From: Dehalococcoidia bacterium
GTDB taxonomy: Bacteria; Chloroflexota; Dehalococcoidia; Lucifugimonadales; Australimonadaceae
Direction: 5' to 3'
Length of the DNA stretch: 64,000 bases
NCBI GenBank assembly: GCA_022820645.1
Contig: JAJEFD010000006.1
Coordinates: 143,537-207,536, forward strand
Shown: one piece after another, positions 40,512 to 49,219 of the stretch
Layout of the letters: each line of letters starts with the position of its first letter
How positions within the stretch are numbered: the first letter of the stretch is position 1
The notes under the pieces: model-generated
Told to the model about the DNA's origin: nothing
Seen by the model: the letters and a program-made list of their open reading frames with translations, nothing else
The model's database searches: none
Translations under genes and position numbers: made by a program

Positions 40512-41687
40512 ATGCAACTGTCCGAAGACCAGCGCACGCTCGTCGCCACCGTCCGCGATTTCGTGAAGCGGGAGGTCATGCCTGCCGCGACCGAACTCGA
40601 ACTCGCAGACGAGTACCCCCACGCTCTCGTGGCACAGATGCGCGAACTCGGCTTCTTCGGCGCGACCATCCCGGAGGAGTACGGCGGCAGCGGCGCCGGC
40701 GCGGAGACCTACGCGCTGCTCATCGAGGAGCTGTCCAGGGGCTGGATGAGCCTCACCGGCGTCCTGAACACGCATCTCCTCGTCGCGCACATGATCGCAA
40801 CGTTCGGCACGCAGGACCAGAAGGAGCGCTTCCTGCCCGTCATGGCGCAGGGCGAGCAGCGCGCCGCGCTCTGCATCACCGAGCCCGACGCGGGCACGGA
40901 CGTGGCCGCGGTCAGGACGAACGCAGTCCGCGACGGCGACGACTACGTGGTGAACGGACGCAAGATGTTCATCACCAACGGCCGCTACGGCAGCATCTAC
41001 GCCATCGTCTGCAAGACCGACCTGAACGCCGACCCTCCCCACCGGGGCATCAGCATCCTCCTCGGCGAGAAGGGCCCCGGCCTCGACGTCGTGCGCGACA
41101 TCCCCAAGCTCGGCTATCGCGGAGTCGAGACCACGGAGATCGCGTTCGAGGACTACCGCACCCCCGCGACGAACCTGCTCGGCGGAACGGAGGGCGACGG
41201 CTTCCGGCACGTCATGGGCGGGCTCGAGCTGGGCCGCATCAACGTCGCGGCGAGGGCCGTCGGCGTAGCGCGCGCCGCACTGGAGGCCGCGATGCAGTAC
41301 GCGCAGCAGCGGCACACGTTCGGCAAGCCCATCGCGGAGCACCAGGCGATACAGCAGAAGATTGCCGACATGGCGACGCAGGTGAAAGCCGCCCACCTGC
41401 TAGTGATGGATGCCGCGCGCAAGAAAGACCTCGGCCAGCGCGTCGACCTGGAGGCCGGTATGGCCAAGCTCTTCGCCAGCGAGACGTGCCTGAACGTCGC
41501 GACCGAGGCGATGCGCATCCATGGCGGCGTCGGCTACACGCAGGACCTCCCCATCGAGCGCTACTTCCGCGACGCCCCGCTCATGATCATCGGCGAGGGC
41601 ACGAACGAGATACAGCGGCAGGTCATCGCACGCAACCTGCTCCGCAACTACTCGTCCGGCGACTTCCTCTTCGAGGCCGGCCTGTGA
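40512..41687 (+). CDS. Acyl-CoA dehydrogenase
   Basis: The ATG at 40512 starts MQLSEDQRTLVATVRDFVKR, giving 391 residues, the normal length. Family blocks are ALCITEPDAGTDVAAVR (about 118-134), a second block with MFITNG, and MRIHGGVGYTQDLPIERYFR. The catalytic glutamate is expected in IGEGTNEIQRQ near residue 366. It oxidises an acyl-CoA to the enoyl-CoA with FAD. It overlaps the CaiB gene start, so the pair likely activates and oxidises the same acid. An upstream reading frame to 40422 lacks a ribosome site. Confidence 0.93.
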   Translation: MQLSEDQRTLVATVRDFVKREVMPAATELELADEYPHALVAQMRELGFFGATIPEEYGGSGAGAETYALLIEELSRGWMSLTGVLNTHLLVAHMIATFGTQDQKERFLPVMAQGEQRAALCITEPDAGTDVAAVRTNAVRDGDDYVVNGRKMFITNGRYGSIYAIVCKTDLNADPPHRGISILLGEKGPGLDVVRDIPKLGYRGVETTEIAFEDYRTPATNLLGGTEGDGFRHVMGGLELGRINVAARAVGVARAALEAAMQYAQQRHTFGKPIAEHQAIQQKIADMATQVKAAHLLVMDAARKKDLGQRVDLEAGMAKLFASETCLNVATEAMRIHGGVGYTQDLPIERYFRDAPLMIIGEGTNEIQRQVIARNLLRNYSSGDFLFEAGL

Positions 41688-42886
41688 GCATGCCGCTGGA
41701 AGACGTACGCATCCTGGAGCTCACCTCCGTGCTCGGGGGGCCGCTCGCAGGACGGCTGCTCGCCGACCTCGGGGCGGACGTCATCAAGATCGAGCAGCCC
41801 GGCTCCGGCGACGCGTCGCGCAAGCTCGGGCCCTACTTCCTGAACGGCGAGAGCGCTTACTTCCTCGGCTTCAACCGCAACAAGCGCAGCGTCACGCTCA
41901 ACCTCCAGACCGACCCGGGGCGCGAGGCGTTCTATGCGCTCGCCGCGAAGGCCGACGTGGTGCTGGATAACTTCCGTCCCGGCGTCCTCGAACGGCTGCG
42001 GATCGACCACGAGACGCTCAAGAAGGTCAACCCGTCCATCATCTCCGCGTCGCTCTCCGGCTTCGGGCAGGACGGCCCCTACTCCGGACGCCCCGCGTTC
42101 GACGGCGTCGTGCAGGCGCTCGGCGGCGCGATGAGCGTCACGGGCAATCCCGGCGACGACCCCGTGTACATGGGCTTCCCGATGGGCGACGTGGGCGGCG
42201 GCTGGGGCCTCGCGTTCGGCGTGCTCACCGCGCTCCATGAGCGCTCGCGCACGGGCGAGGGGAAGCGCGTGGACGTGAGCATGCTGGACATGCAGGTCTC
42301 GTTCCAGGCGCACCTGGCCGCGTTCTACCTCGCCTCCGGCGTCACACCGCAGCCCATCGGCTCCGGCCACCCCAGCAACATCCCGGCCAAGGCATTCCGC
42401 GCAAGCGACGGCAGGTGGATGCAGATCCACTGCAGCACCGAGCCGTTCTGGTTCAATACCGCCGACATGATGGCCGCGACCGTCCCCGGCTACGAGGCGC
42501 TGCCCGACGACCCCCGCTTCAAGACCGCCGAGGGGCGCATGAAGCATCGCGGCGAGCTGGAGGACCTGCTGGCGGAGGCGGTGCGTCACAAGACGCAGGA
42601 CGAATGGCGGAGCCTGTTCGCCGAGTGGGACGTGCCCGGTGCGCCGATCAACGACATCGCCGACGTCTACCAGGACCCGCAGGTGCTCCACCGCAACATG
42701 CTGGTGGAGATAGATCACCCGACGGCGGGGCGCATCCGCACGGGCGGCAACCCCATCAAGACCGGCCACGAGGAGCGCTTCACGCCCCCTCCGACGCTCG
42801 GACAGCATACAGTCGAGGTGCTCCGCGAGATCGCAGGCTACACGGACGCGCAGCTGGACGCCCTGCGGGACGCGCAGGCGATATAG
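41684..42886 (+). CDS. CaiB/BaiF CoA-transferase family protein
   Basis: A GTG at 41684 overlaps the acyl-CoA dehydrogenase stop (GTGA) and begins MSMPLEDVRILELTSVLGGP, giving 400 residues; an ATG two codons later is possible. The class III CoA-transferase pattern is clear: GRLLADLGADVIKIEQP, NRNKRSVTLNL, DNFRPGVLERL, and the catalytic aspartate in VDVSMLDMQVSF near residue 203. It moves CoA from a donor to a carboxylic acid. Coupled to an acyl-CoA dehydrogenase and followed by an MFS carrier, it suggests uptake, activation and oxidation of one acid. Confidence 0.92.
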   Translation: MSMPLEDVRILELTSVLGGPLAGRLLADLGADVIKIEQPGSGDASRKLGPYFLNGESAYFLGFNRNKRSVTLNLQTDPGREAFYALAAKADVVLDNFRPGVLERLRIDHETLKKVNPSIISASLSGFGQDGPYSGRPAFDGVVQALGGAMSVTGNPGDDPVYMGFPMGDVGGGWGLAFGVLTALHERSRTGEGKRVDVSMLDMQVSFQAHLAAFYLASGVTPQPIGSGHPSNIPAKAFRASDGRWMQIHCSTEPFWFNTADMMAATVPGYEALPDDPRFKTAEGRMKHRGELEDLLAEAVRHKTQDEWRSLFAEWDVPGAPINDIADVYQDPQVLHRNMLVEIDHPTAGRIRTGGNPIKTGHEERFTPPPTLGQHTVEVLREIAGYTDAQLDALRDAQAI

Positions 42887-42900
42887 ACCGGCGCGGCGTC

Positions 42901-44157
42901 ATGCAGAGCCAACAAGCCCCGGCGCCCGACATCACCCGGCTCGCGGTCCCCATCGCCCTCATCTTCTTCATGTGGGGCTTCGGCACCGGCGCGCTGTGGG
43001 TGGCGCGTCCTCTCTTTGCCCTCGCGCTGGGCGGGACGCTGCTGCAGGTCGGTCTCGTATCGTCCCTGAGCGCGATGCCCCGCCTCATCTCCGGCCCCAT
43101 CGCAGGCCTCCTCTCCGACCGCTGGGGCAGACGCCCCATGCTCATCCTGGGCGCGGTCGGGCACGGTCTGATCCTCGTCGGCCAGTTCGCAACGACCAAC
43201 TACGTGCACTACGCTCTGCTCGAAGCGCTGGCGGGCATCACCATCGCCATCTGGACGATCAGCTCCAGCGTCCTGATAGCGGACCTCACGAAGATCGCGA
43301 ACCGGGGGCGCACGGTCGCCTTCCGCGACACGGCGATGCGGCTGGGGATGCTGGCCGGTCCCCTCGTCGGGGGCTTCATCGCCGCCCAGTTCGAACTGCG
43401 GTGGGTGTTCATCTTCATCGCATCCACCAAGGTGGTCGCCATCTTCGTCGTGCTGTTCCTCATCCCGGAGACGAGCCCTGTCCGCACCTCGCGCGAGCCC
43501 TCTGAGCGGCCCGGCAAGGCGCGGAGCACGGGCGGCGGCATCCCGTGGGCGATGTTCCGCACGAGGTCGTTCGTGGCGATCGCCGCCGCCACCATCTGCT
43601 TCGGCATGATCGGGCTGGGACCCGGCATCTTCCGCACGTACTACCCCATCCACGCCCAGGAGACGCTGATGCTCTCCCCGGACGTCATCGGCAACCTCGT
43701 TGCGATGGGCGGCGTCCTGACGATGCTCGCGGCAGCGCCCACCGGTTTCGCGGTCGACCGGTTCGGGCGCAAGTGGCCGCTCGTACTCGGCCTCGTCCTG
43801 CTCGGCTCCTCTGTTTACCTGCTCGGAGCGTCGACGGCCTTCATCGGCATCGCGATAGCGTTCGCCGTGTTCGCCATCGCTGAGGGGATGAACACCAACA
43901 CCAACCAGACGTATGCGATGGACCTCGCGCCGATGGAACAGCGCGGCGTCTTCCTGAGCGCCTTTCACATGGCCACGAGCGCCGGCATGTTTATCGGGCC
44001 GCTGCTCGCGGGACTGCTGGCCGGACGCCTGGGGCTGGAGGGCACGCTCTTCATCTTCGTGGGCGTCGTCGCAGGATGCGCGCTGCTGTTCGTCGTGCTC
44101 GCCCGTGAAACCCTGCAGCGGGAGCCGACGCCGGAACCCACTCCTACCGCACGGTAG
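42901..44157 (+). CDS. MFS transporter
   Basis: The ATG at 42901 starts 14 nt after the CaiB gene and gives 418 residues with about 12 membrane segments. The loop motif GLLSDRWGRRPMLILG (about 68-83) and its second-half counterpart (FAVDRFGRKWPLVLG) mark both bundles. NTNTNQTYAMDLAP near residue 326 is a further conserved loop. It is probably the importer or exporter linked to the CaiB/acyl-CoA dehydrogenase pair. Its last 14 bases overlap the convergent cyclopropane synthase gene. Confidence 0.9.
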   Translation: MQSQQAPAPDITRLAVPIALIFFMWGFGTGALWVARPLFALALGGTLLQVGLVSSLSAMPRLISGPIAGLLSDRWGRRPMLILGAVGHGLILVGQFATTNYVHYALLEALAGITIAIWTISSSVLIADLTKIANRGRTVAFRDTAMRLGMLAGPLVGGFIAAQFELRWVFIFIASTKVVAIFVVLFLIPETSPVRTSREPSERPGKARSTGGGIPWAMFRTRSFVAIAAATICFGMIGLGPGIFRTYYPIHAQETLMLSPDVIGNLVAMGGVLTMLAAAPTGFAVDRFGRKWPLVLGLVLLGSSVYLLGASTAFIGIAIAFAVFAIAEGMNTNTNQTYAMDLAPMEQRGVFLSAFHMATSAGMFIGPLLAGLLAGRLGLEGTLFIFVGVVAGCALLFVVLARETLQREPTPEPTPTAR

Positions 44158-45265
44158 CGTAGCCGCCCGGCACGCCGCGCTTCGCCAGCACGATCTGCCA
44201 CAGTTGGATGTTGCGCGACCGGAACCCTCCCGCGCACGCGAGCAGGTAGAACTTCCACATGCGGTAGAAGCGCTCGTCGTAGCGCTCCTTCAGCGAGTCC
44301 CAGTTGCTGTGGAACTTCTCGTACCACGCCACCAGCGTCTTGTCGTAGTCCGCGCCGAAGTTGTGCCAGTCCTCCACCATGAACAGCCCCTCGATCGCCT
44401 CCCCTATCTGCGCCACCGACGGCAGCACGCCGTTCACAAAGATGTACTTGTCCATCCACGGGTCGATGGCGTTGGTCGACCTGTTGGAGCCGATGGTGTG
44501 CAGCAGGAAGAAGCCCCCGTCCTCCAGCAGGCGCTCCGCCGTCTCGAAGTACGCACGGTAGTTCTTCGGCCCCACGTGCTCGAACATCCCCATGGAGACG
44601 ACGTGGTCGAACCGTCCCGTCGCGTCGCGGTAGTCCTGCAGCATCCCATTGACGGGGAGGTGGGAATACCGCTCAGCGATGTAGCTCACCTGCTCCCTGG
44701 AGATGGTGACGCCCGTGCAGTGCGCCCCGTACTTCTCCGCCGCGAACCCCATGAACGCTCCCCAGCCGCAGCCGATGTCGAACACCGACTGCCCGGCCCG
44801 CAGCCCGATCTTGCGGCAGATGAGGTCCAGCTTCGCGTCCTGTGCGGCGTCGAGGTCGGTCGCCTCCTTCCAGTAGCCGCAACTGCCCGTGAGCCGCGAG
44901 TCGAACGTCGCGGCGAAGAGGTCGTTGCCGAGGTTGTAGTGCTGGTCGCCGACGTCCCAGGCGCGCTTCTTGTTCTGCCGGTTCGTCCAGCGCGCCGCGA
45001 GCGCGAGCCGCAACGTCTTGAGATTCCGGGGGATGAGGTGCTGCGCGCCCGAGCCGAGGATGCGCGCCATCGTCTCGTCCAACCGGCCGGAGTCCCACCA
45101 GCCGTCCATGTACGCTTCGCCGAACCCGAGCGAGCCCTCCGCGAACACACGCGCGAACAGCCGCTCGTCGTGCACCTGGATGTCCCACGGCTCCGGCCCG
45201 TTTATCGTCACCTCCGCAGGCGCCAGGAGGCGCTCTGCCTGCTCTCTGAACTTGTCGTTCGCCAT
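44144..45265 (-). CDS. cfa: Cyclopropane-fatty-acyl-phospholipid synthase
   Basis: The 373-residue protein matches the CFA synthase layout: an N-terminal lipid-binding region (FGEAYMDGWWDS), YNLGNDLFAATFD, the SAM site VFDIGCGWGAFMGFAAEKYG, GVTISREQ, and the HVGPKNYRAYFE block. It adds a methylene bridge from SAM across unsaturated acyl chains of membrane lipids. The family also includes mycolic-acid-type methyltransferases, so a modified product is possible. It is divergent from the amidohydrolase at 45421. Confidence 0.92.
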   Translation of the reverse strand: MANDKFREQAERLLAPAEVTINGPEPWDIQVHDERLFARVFAEGSLGFGEAYMDGWWDSGRLDETMARILGSGAQHLIPRNLKTLRLALAARWTNRQNKKRAWDVGDQHYNLGNDLFAATFDSRLTGSCGYWKEATDLDAAQDAKLDLICRKIGLRAGQSVFDIGCGWGAFMGFAAEKYGAHCTGVTISREQVSYIAERYSHLPVNGMLQDYRDATGRFDHVVSMGMFEHVGPKNYRAYFETAERLLEDGGFFLLHTIGSNRSTNAIDPWMDKYIFVNGVLPSVAQIGEAIEGLFMVEDWHNFGADYDKTLVAWYEKFHSNWDSLKERYDERFYRMWKFYLLACAGGFRSRNIQLWQIVLAKRGVPGGYATVR

Positions 45266-45342
45266 ACGGGTCTGTAACGCTCCTTGCGCTGGCTATCGGC
45301 GAGAGAGTATAGCGCGCCGCGCGCCGGGGCGTGCGCCCCGGT

Positions 45343-45370
45343 ATGACGACAGCACGCACAGGCGTATACT
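45343..45370 (+). promoter_or_regulatory. Candidate promoter before amidohydrolase gene
   Basis: ATGACG (45343-45348) and TATACT (45365-45370) are spaced by 16 bp. An upstream hairpin, CCGGGGCG-TG-CGCCCCGG (45324-45341), lies between this gene and the divergent cyclopropane synthase. Confidence 0.4.
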
Positions 45371-45420
45371 CCCCGCGTACGACGCGCACGCGTGCGACAC
45401 GCAACGGAGGAGAACACGCC

Positions 45421-46542
45421 ATGGCAGGAATCGTCGACGCGGACACCCACATCATCGAGCACCCCGGCGTCTGGGAGTACTTCGACGCCGACATGTACGC
45501 GCGCAGGCCCTTGCTCGCCTCCATCCCGCTCGACGGCGAGAACGGCCCCCGCGACTTCGTCTGGATGGTCAACGGCACCGCCGTCCCCAAACGCTCCGGC
45601 AAGGGCAGCTACGCCGTCGCCGTCGGCGGCTCCAACTCCGAGAACAACCGCTCCGACATCCGATCCTCCGTGCGGTACATCACCGACCCTCTCGCGCGCG
45701 TCGAGGACATGGACATGCGCGGCGTCGACTCCGAGGTCGTCTTCCCCACCGTTCTCCTCGCCTACATCACCGACGACGTCGACCTCGAGATCGCCATCTG
45801 CCGCAGCTACAACCGCTACATGGCCAACGCCTGGCGCGTCGCCGGCGACCGCATGGCCTGGGTCGTCGTGCCCCCGCTGCGCGACATCGAGGCGTCGCTG
45901 CAGGAGATCGAGTTCGCGCGCGACAACGGCGCGGTCGGCGTCTTCTTCCGCGGCGTCGAGGGCGACCGCTCGCTCGCGGAATCGTACTTCTTCCCCATCT
46001 ACGAGGCGGCGCAGCGGCTGGGCATGGCCATCAGCATCCACACCGGCGGCGGCTCGCCCGGCATGCTGCAGGTGTTCGACCGCAACGTCTCGCACAACCT
46101 GCCGCATGTCCGCTCGCTGCCGCTCTTCGCCTTCCGCGACCTCGTGGCGCACAAGATACCGGAGCGCTTCCCCGACCTGACGTTCGGCTTCATCGAGGCG
46201 TCTGCGTCGTGGGTGCCCTACGTCGTCCACCACCTGCGGCGCTCCACCCGCACCTCCGAGCGCGGCATCGGCCGGGCCAACCCCGACTCCGCGCTCGACT
46301 TCGGCCCCGCCCTCTTCCGCGACTACCGTCTCTTCATCGCCGCCGAGACCGACGAGGACATCCCGTACCTCATCAACTACATCGGCGAGGACAACATCAT
46401 CATGGGCTCGGACTACGGCCACCAGGACCAGTCGAAGGACAACGGCATGGTCGGCGTCATGCAGCGCCGCGAGGACCTCCCCGCCCCCATCGTCGAGAAG
46501 ATCCTCGCCGACAACCCCACGCGCTACTACCGGCTGGGGTAA
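45421..46542 (+). CDS. Amidohydrolase-2 family protein
   Basis: GGAGGAG at 8-nt spacing selects the ATG at 45421, giving 373 residues. DADTHIIEHP near the N-terminus supplies metal ligands, ISIHTGGGSPG is mid-protein, FIEASASWVPY and NIIMGSDYGHQDQSKD carry the C-terminal aspartate. This resembles amidohydrolase_2 proteins acting on aromatic or heterocyclic carboxylates. Four such genes occur in the window, suggesting several parallel decarboxylation or hydrolysis steps. Single-gene unit with its own terminator. Confidence 0.88.
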   Translation: MAGIVDADTHIIEHPGVWEYFDADMYARRPLLASIPLDGENGPRDFVWMVNGTAVPKRSGKGSYAVAVGGSNSENNRSDIRSSVRYITDPLARVEDMDMRGVDSEVVFPTVLLAYITDDVDLEIAICRSYNRYMANAWRVAGDRMAWVVVPPLRDIEASLQEIEFARDNGAVGVFFRGVEGDRSLAESYFFPIYEAAQRLGMAISIHTGGGSPGMLQVFDRNVSHNLPHVRSLPLFAFRDLVAHKIPERFPDLTFGFIEASASWVPYVVHHLRRSTRTSERGIGRANPDSALDFGPALFRDYRLFIAAETDEDIPYLINYIGEDNIIMGSDYGHQDQSKDNGMVGVMQRREDLPAPIVEKILADNPTRYYRLG

Positions 46543-46568
46543 GTCTCGTCATTCCAGCGAAGTAAGAA

Positions 46569-46589
46569 GGGCGCCCATGATGGGCGCCC
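46569..46589. terminator. Bidirectional terminator hairpin
   Basis: GGGCGCCCAT-G-ATGGGCGCCC is a perfect 10-bp inverted repeat between two convergent amidohydrolase genes. A half copy of the CGTCATTCCAGCGAAG repeat precedes it at 46547-46562. Confidence 0.75.
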
Positions 46590-46622
46590 CTCTCGGTTTC
46601 TCATGCCTGCGCAGGGTTGTGC

Positions 46623-47636
46623 CTACCCGTCCAGCTTGAGCAGTCTGCGCGCGTTCCCCTCGTAGATCTTCTGCTTGTCCTCGATGCTGGCCGTGATGCC
46701 GTCCATGACCGCGAGCGTCGACCGGATGTAGCCGGAGCCCTTCTCCGGGTCGAACGGCGCGTCCGACGCGAACAGCACGTGGTCGGCGCCGAAGAACGCC
46801 AGCCCGCACTCCGTCGCCGGGACGGAGCCGAACGTCGCCGTGTCGGCGTAGAACATGCGGAAATAGTCGTACGGACGCTTCGCCAGCCGTCCGAGCGTGC
46901 CCGCCTCGTGCGGGTCGTCGCTGCGGCGGCCGAGCTGGTCGAGGCCGGGCCCGACGCGACCCTCGAAGAACGGCACCATGCCGCCGAGGTGGTGCGTGAT
47001 GATCTTGATGTCCGGGTACCTGTCGAACAGGCCCGACATCACGATGCGTCCCATCGCGACGCTCGTCTCGTACGGCCAGCCGAACGCCCACCACATGTCG
47101 TACCAGGAGCGCTCCTCGGTCACGTAGTCGGAGAACTCGGCGGAACGCGTCGGGTGCAGCCAGATGGGCAGGTCGAGCTCGGCCATCTTGTCGAACACCG
47201 GTGCCAACTCCGGGTCGTCGAGCGGGCGTCCGTTCACGTTGGTGAATATCTGCACGCCCTTCGCACCGAGCTTGTTGATGGAGCGGTCGATCTCGTCGAG
47301 CGTGGCCTGGGTGTTGTTCATCGGCAGCGCCGCGACGAACCCGGGGAACCGGTCCGGGTGCTGCGAGACGACCTCTGCCATGCCGTCGTTGGCGATCTGC
47401 GCGAGCTCCGGGCTGTCCTCCGGTCCCGCGACGACCTCGACGGGCGGCAGGTTCAGCGAGAACACCTGCTTGTAGTCGTCGCCGAACTGATCGATCTTCT
47501 CGAACCGGGCATCGACGTCGTACAGCATGGGGATGGCGGAGACGCGCTTCATCATGTACGCGCCGCCCTCGCTCATGTTGGTCATCGTGTCGAAGTAGGG
47601 CTTGGGCAGAATGTGGTTGAAGATGTCTATCTTCAC
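46623..47636 (-). CDS. Amidohydrolase-2 family protein (ACMSD-like)
   Basis: The 337-residue protein begins MKIDIFNHILPKPYFDTM, the typical opening of the ACMSD branch of amidohydrolase_2, and has FVAALPMNN, LPIWLHPTRS, ITHHLGGMVPFFEGRVG and VLFASDAPFDPEKG. The His of FNHI, the mid HHL and the SDAP aspartate form the expected metal site. It likely decarboxylates or hydrolyses an acidic ring-cleavage product. Divergent from the MBL hydrolase gene. Confidence 0.9.
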   Translation of the reverse strand: MKIDIFNHILPKPYFDTMTNMSEGGAYMMKRVSAIPMLYDVDARFEKIDQFGDDYKQVFSLNLPPVEVVAGPEDSPELAQIANDGMAEVVSQHPDRFPGFVAALPMNNTQATLDEIDRSINKLGAKGVQIFTNVNGRPLDDPELAPVFDKMAELDLPIWLHPTRSAEFSDYVTEERSWYDMWWAFGWPYETSVAMGRIVMSGLFDRYPDIKIITHHLGGMVPFFEGRVGPGLDQLGRRSDDPHEAGTLGRLAKRPYDYFRMFYADTATFGSVPATECGLAFFGADHVLFASDAPFDPEKGSGYIRSTLAVMDGITASIEDKQKIYEGNARRLLKLDG

Positions 47637-47745
47637 GTAGTCCTCCGTTGGGGCGCGCCCTCATGGGCGGGCCGTTATCATCTGACTAACCCTACCTGTG
47701 CGAGGCGCTGCGGGTCAAAGGGGTGAAGGAGAATGGAGGTAGCCC

Positions 47746-48519
47746 GTGCAGGTACGCATCGTCGGCGCGCACAGCCTGGACTCGAAGCACGCTCATCACA
47801 ACTGCTTCCTCATCGACGAACACGTCGCGGTCGACGCAGGCAGCATCATGAGCGCGCTCGCCGCTGACGAGCAGGAGCGCATCGAGGCCGTGCTCCTCAC
47901 CCACCACCACTTCGACCACTGCCGCGACCTGCCGACGCTCGCGCTGGACTCGCGCGACGCGGGCAGGACGGTCCGGGTATACGGCGAGCCTCCCGCGCTC
48001 CGGACGACCAACACCCAACTCCTGGATGGACGCATCTACATCGACGCCACCAGGGCCCCGGAGCCCGGCGTCTCCCCGCCCCTCTCGCTCCGTCCCTTCG
48101 GCGTTGGCGAGACACACGAGGTGCTTGGCTACCGCGTCTCCAGCGTGCGCGTCGACCATCCCGTGCCGACGATGGGCTACATCGTGAGCGACGGCAGGTT
48201 GAGCGTCGGTTTCTCCGGTGATACCGGCGGCGCGCTGATGGGTTTTTTCTCGCACCCGACGCCGCCCGACGTGCTGCTGATCGACGTCAAGTGGCCGGAG
48301 CGCTTCCGTGCACTGGCCGAGGCGTCGGGCCACATGACGCCGGGCATGCTGCGGCAGGAGGTGCTCGCCGCGAAGGAGGCGGGCGTCGGGTTGCCGAAGC
48401 TTCTCGCCGTCCACCGCTCGCTCCGCGAGGAGCCGGAACTGCTGCGCGAACTCGCCGGGCTCCAGGCCGAACTGAACGTCGACCTGGAGCCCGGCTACGA
48501 GGACATGGTCATCGGTTGA
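47746..48519 (+). CDS. MBL-fold metallohydrolase
   Basis: The GTG at 47746 follows GGAGG at 6-nt spacing and gives 257 residues. The metal motif is THHHFDH with His53, His55, Asp57 and His58; SGDTGG near residue 157 gives a further ligand and AVHRS closes the fold. It resembles small metallo-beta-lactamase-fold hydrolases related to cyclic-nucleotide phosphodiesterases and RNase Z. The substrate is not evident. It is followed by a toxin-antitoxin pair on the same strand. Confidence 0.88.
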   Translation: MQVRIVGAHSLDSKHAHHNCFLIDEHVAVDAGSIMSALAADEQERIEAVLLTHHHFDHCRDLPTLALDSRDAGRTVRVYGEPPALRTTNTQLLDGRIYIDATRAPEPGVSPPLSLRPFGVGETHEVLGYRVSSVRVDHPVPTMGYIVSDGRLSVGFSGDTGGALMGFFSHPTPPDVLLIDVKWPERFRALAEASGHMTPGMLRQEVLAAKEAGVGLPKLLAVHRSLREEPELLRELAGLQAELNVDLEPGYEDMVIG

Positions 48520-48552
48520 GCGGCCCTTGACGCAGCGCTGCCGTTAGCCACA

Positions 48553-48566
48553 TACTTAGCTAAGTA
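48553..48566. promoter_or_regulatory. Perfect 14-bp palindrome upstream of the toxin-antitoxin pair
   Basis: TACTTAGCTAAGTA lies 18 nt before the antitoxin ATG, next to a -10-like TACAGT (48565-48570). Phd/YefM antitoxins repress their own promoter at short palindromes, so this is the likely operator. Confidence 0.65.
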
Positions 48567-48584
48567 CAGTGCAGGATAAGACCA

Positions 48585-48815
48585 ATGACCACCGTGAACG
48601 TCCACGAAGCGAAGTCCCAGCTCTCCCGCCTGCTCGCACAGGTCGAGGCTGGTGAGGAGGTCATCATCGCCCGCAACGGCAAGCCCGTCGCACAACTCGT
48701 GGCGTGTGAACCTAAACCCAAACGACAGTTCGGTACGATGAAGGGGCTCATCAGCATCGACGAGCGCTTCTTCGAGCCGCTGCCCGAGGAGGAGTTGGAG
48801 CTCTGGGGCGTCTGA
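48585..48815 (+). CDS. Phd/YefM-family antitoxin
   Basis: The 76-residue protein starts MTTVNVHEAKSQLSRLLAQV and continues with EEVIIARNGKPVAQLV, the standard Phd/YefM DNA-binding fold. The C-terminal tail (FFEPLPEEELELWGV) would cover the toxin. The toxin gene starts 4 nt after its stop. It should neutralise the PIN toxin and repress the operon. Confidence 0.92.
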   Translation: MTTVNVHEAKSQLSRLLAQVEAGEEVIIARNGKPVAQLVACEPKPKRQFGTMKGLISIDERFFEPLPEEELELWGV

Positions 48816-48819
48816 TCCG

Positions 48820-49206
48820 TTGCGGCTCTTGCTCGACACGCACGCGTTCATCTGGTGGTTCCAGGGAAATACCAGGCTGCCCCTGCCCGCGCGACGGGTG
48901 GTCGCTGACGATTCGAACGACGTTCTCATCAGTGCAGCCTCAGCCTGGGAGATAGCCACCAAACACCGGCTCGGCAAGCTCCCGGGCGCCGGAGCGCTCG
49001 CTCTCGACATACCCGGGGCTATCCAGCGCCAGAAGTTCGAAGAGTTACCCGTGACCGTCGCCGACGGCGTACGGGCCGGGGAGCTTCCCGGCCCGCTTCG
49101 CGACCCGTTCGACCGCATGCTCATCGCGCAGGCGCTGACGCACGACCTCGTCGTCGTCTCCAACGAGAGGATCTTCGACCGCTACGGCGTGCGCCGTCTC
49201 TGGTAA
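48820..49206 (+). CDS. PIN-domain (VapC-like) toxin
   Basis: A TTG at 48820 starts MRLLLDTHAFIWWFQGNTRL, giving 128 residues. Acidic PIN residues are visible as Asp6, Glu44 (ASAWEIATK), Asp95 and Asp98 (RDPFDRMLIAQA). This is the PIN type paired with Phd-like antitoxins; it should be a ribonuclease that stops translation when free. The unusual TTG start and weak ribosome site would keep toxin synthesis low relative to antitoxin. Confidence 0.9.
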   Translation: MRLLLDTHAFIWWFQGNTRLPLPARRVVADDSNDVLISAASAWEIATKHRLGKLPGAGALALDIPGAIQRQKFEELPVTVADGVRAGELPGPLRDPFDRMLIAQALTHDLVVVSNERIFDRYGVRRLW

Positions 49207-49219
49207 CGCGCGCTATCGG

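Noticed and set aside
39122..41683. N-terminal 850 residues of a 1254-residue frame ending in the CaiB gene
   Set aside because: Only the last 400 residues (from 41684) have family motifs. The rest is antisense to the MFS gene and out of frame with acyl-CoA dehydrogenase, so no fusion protein is proposed.
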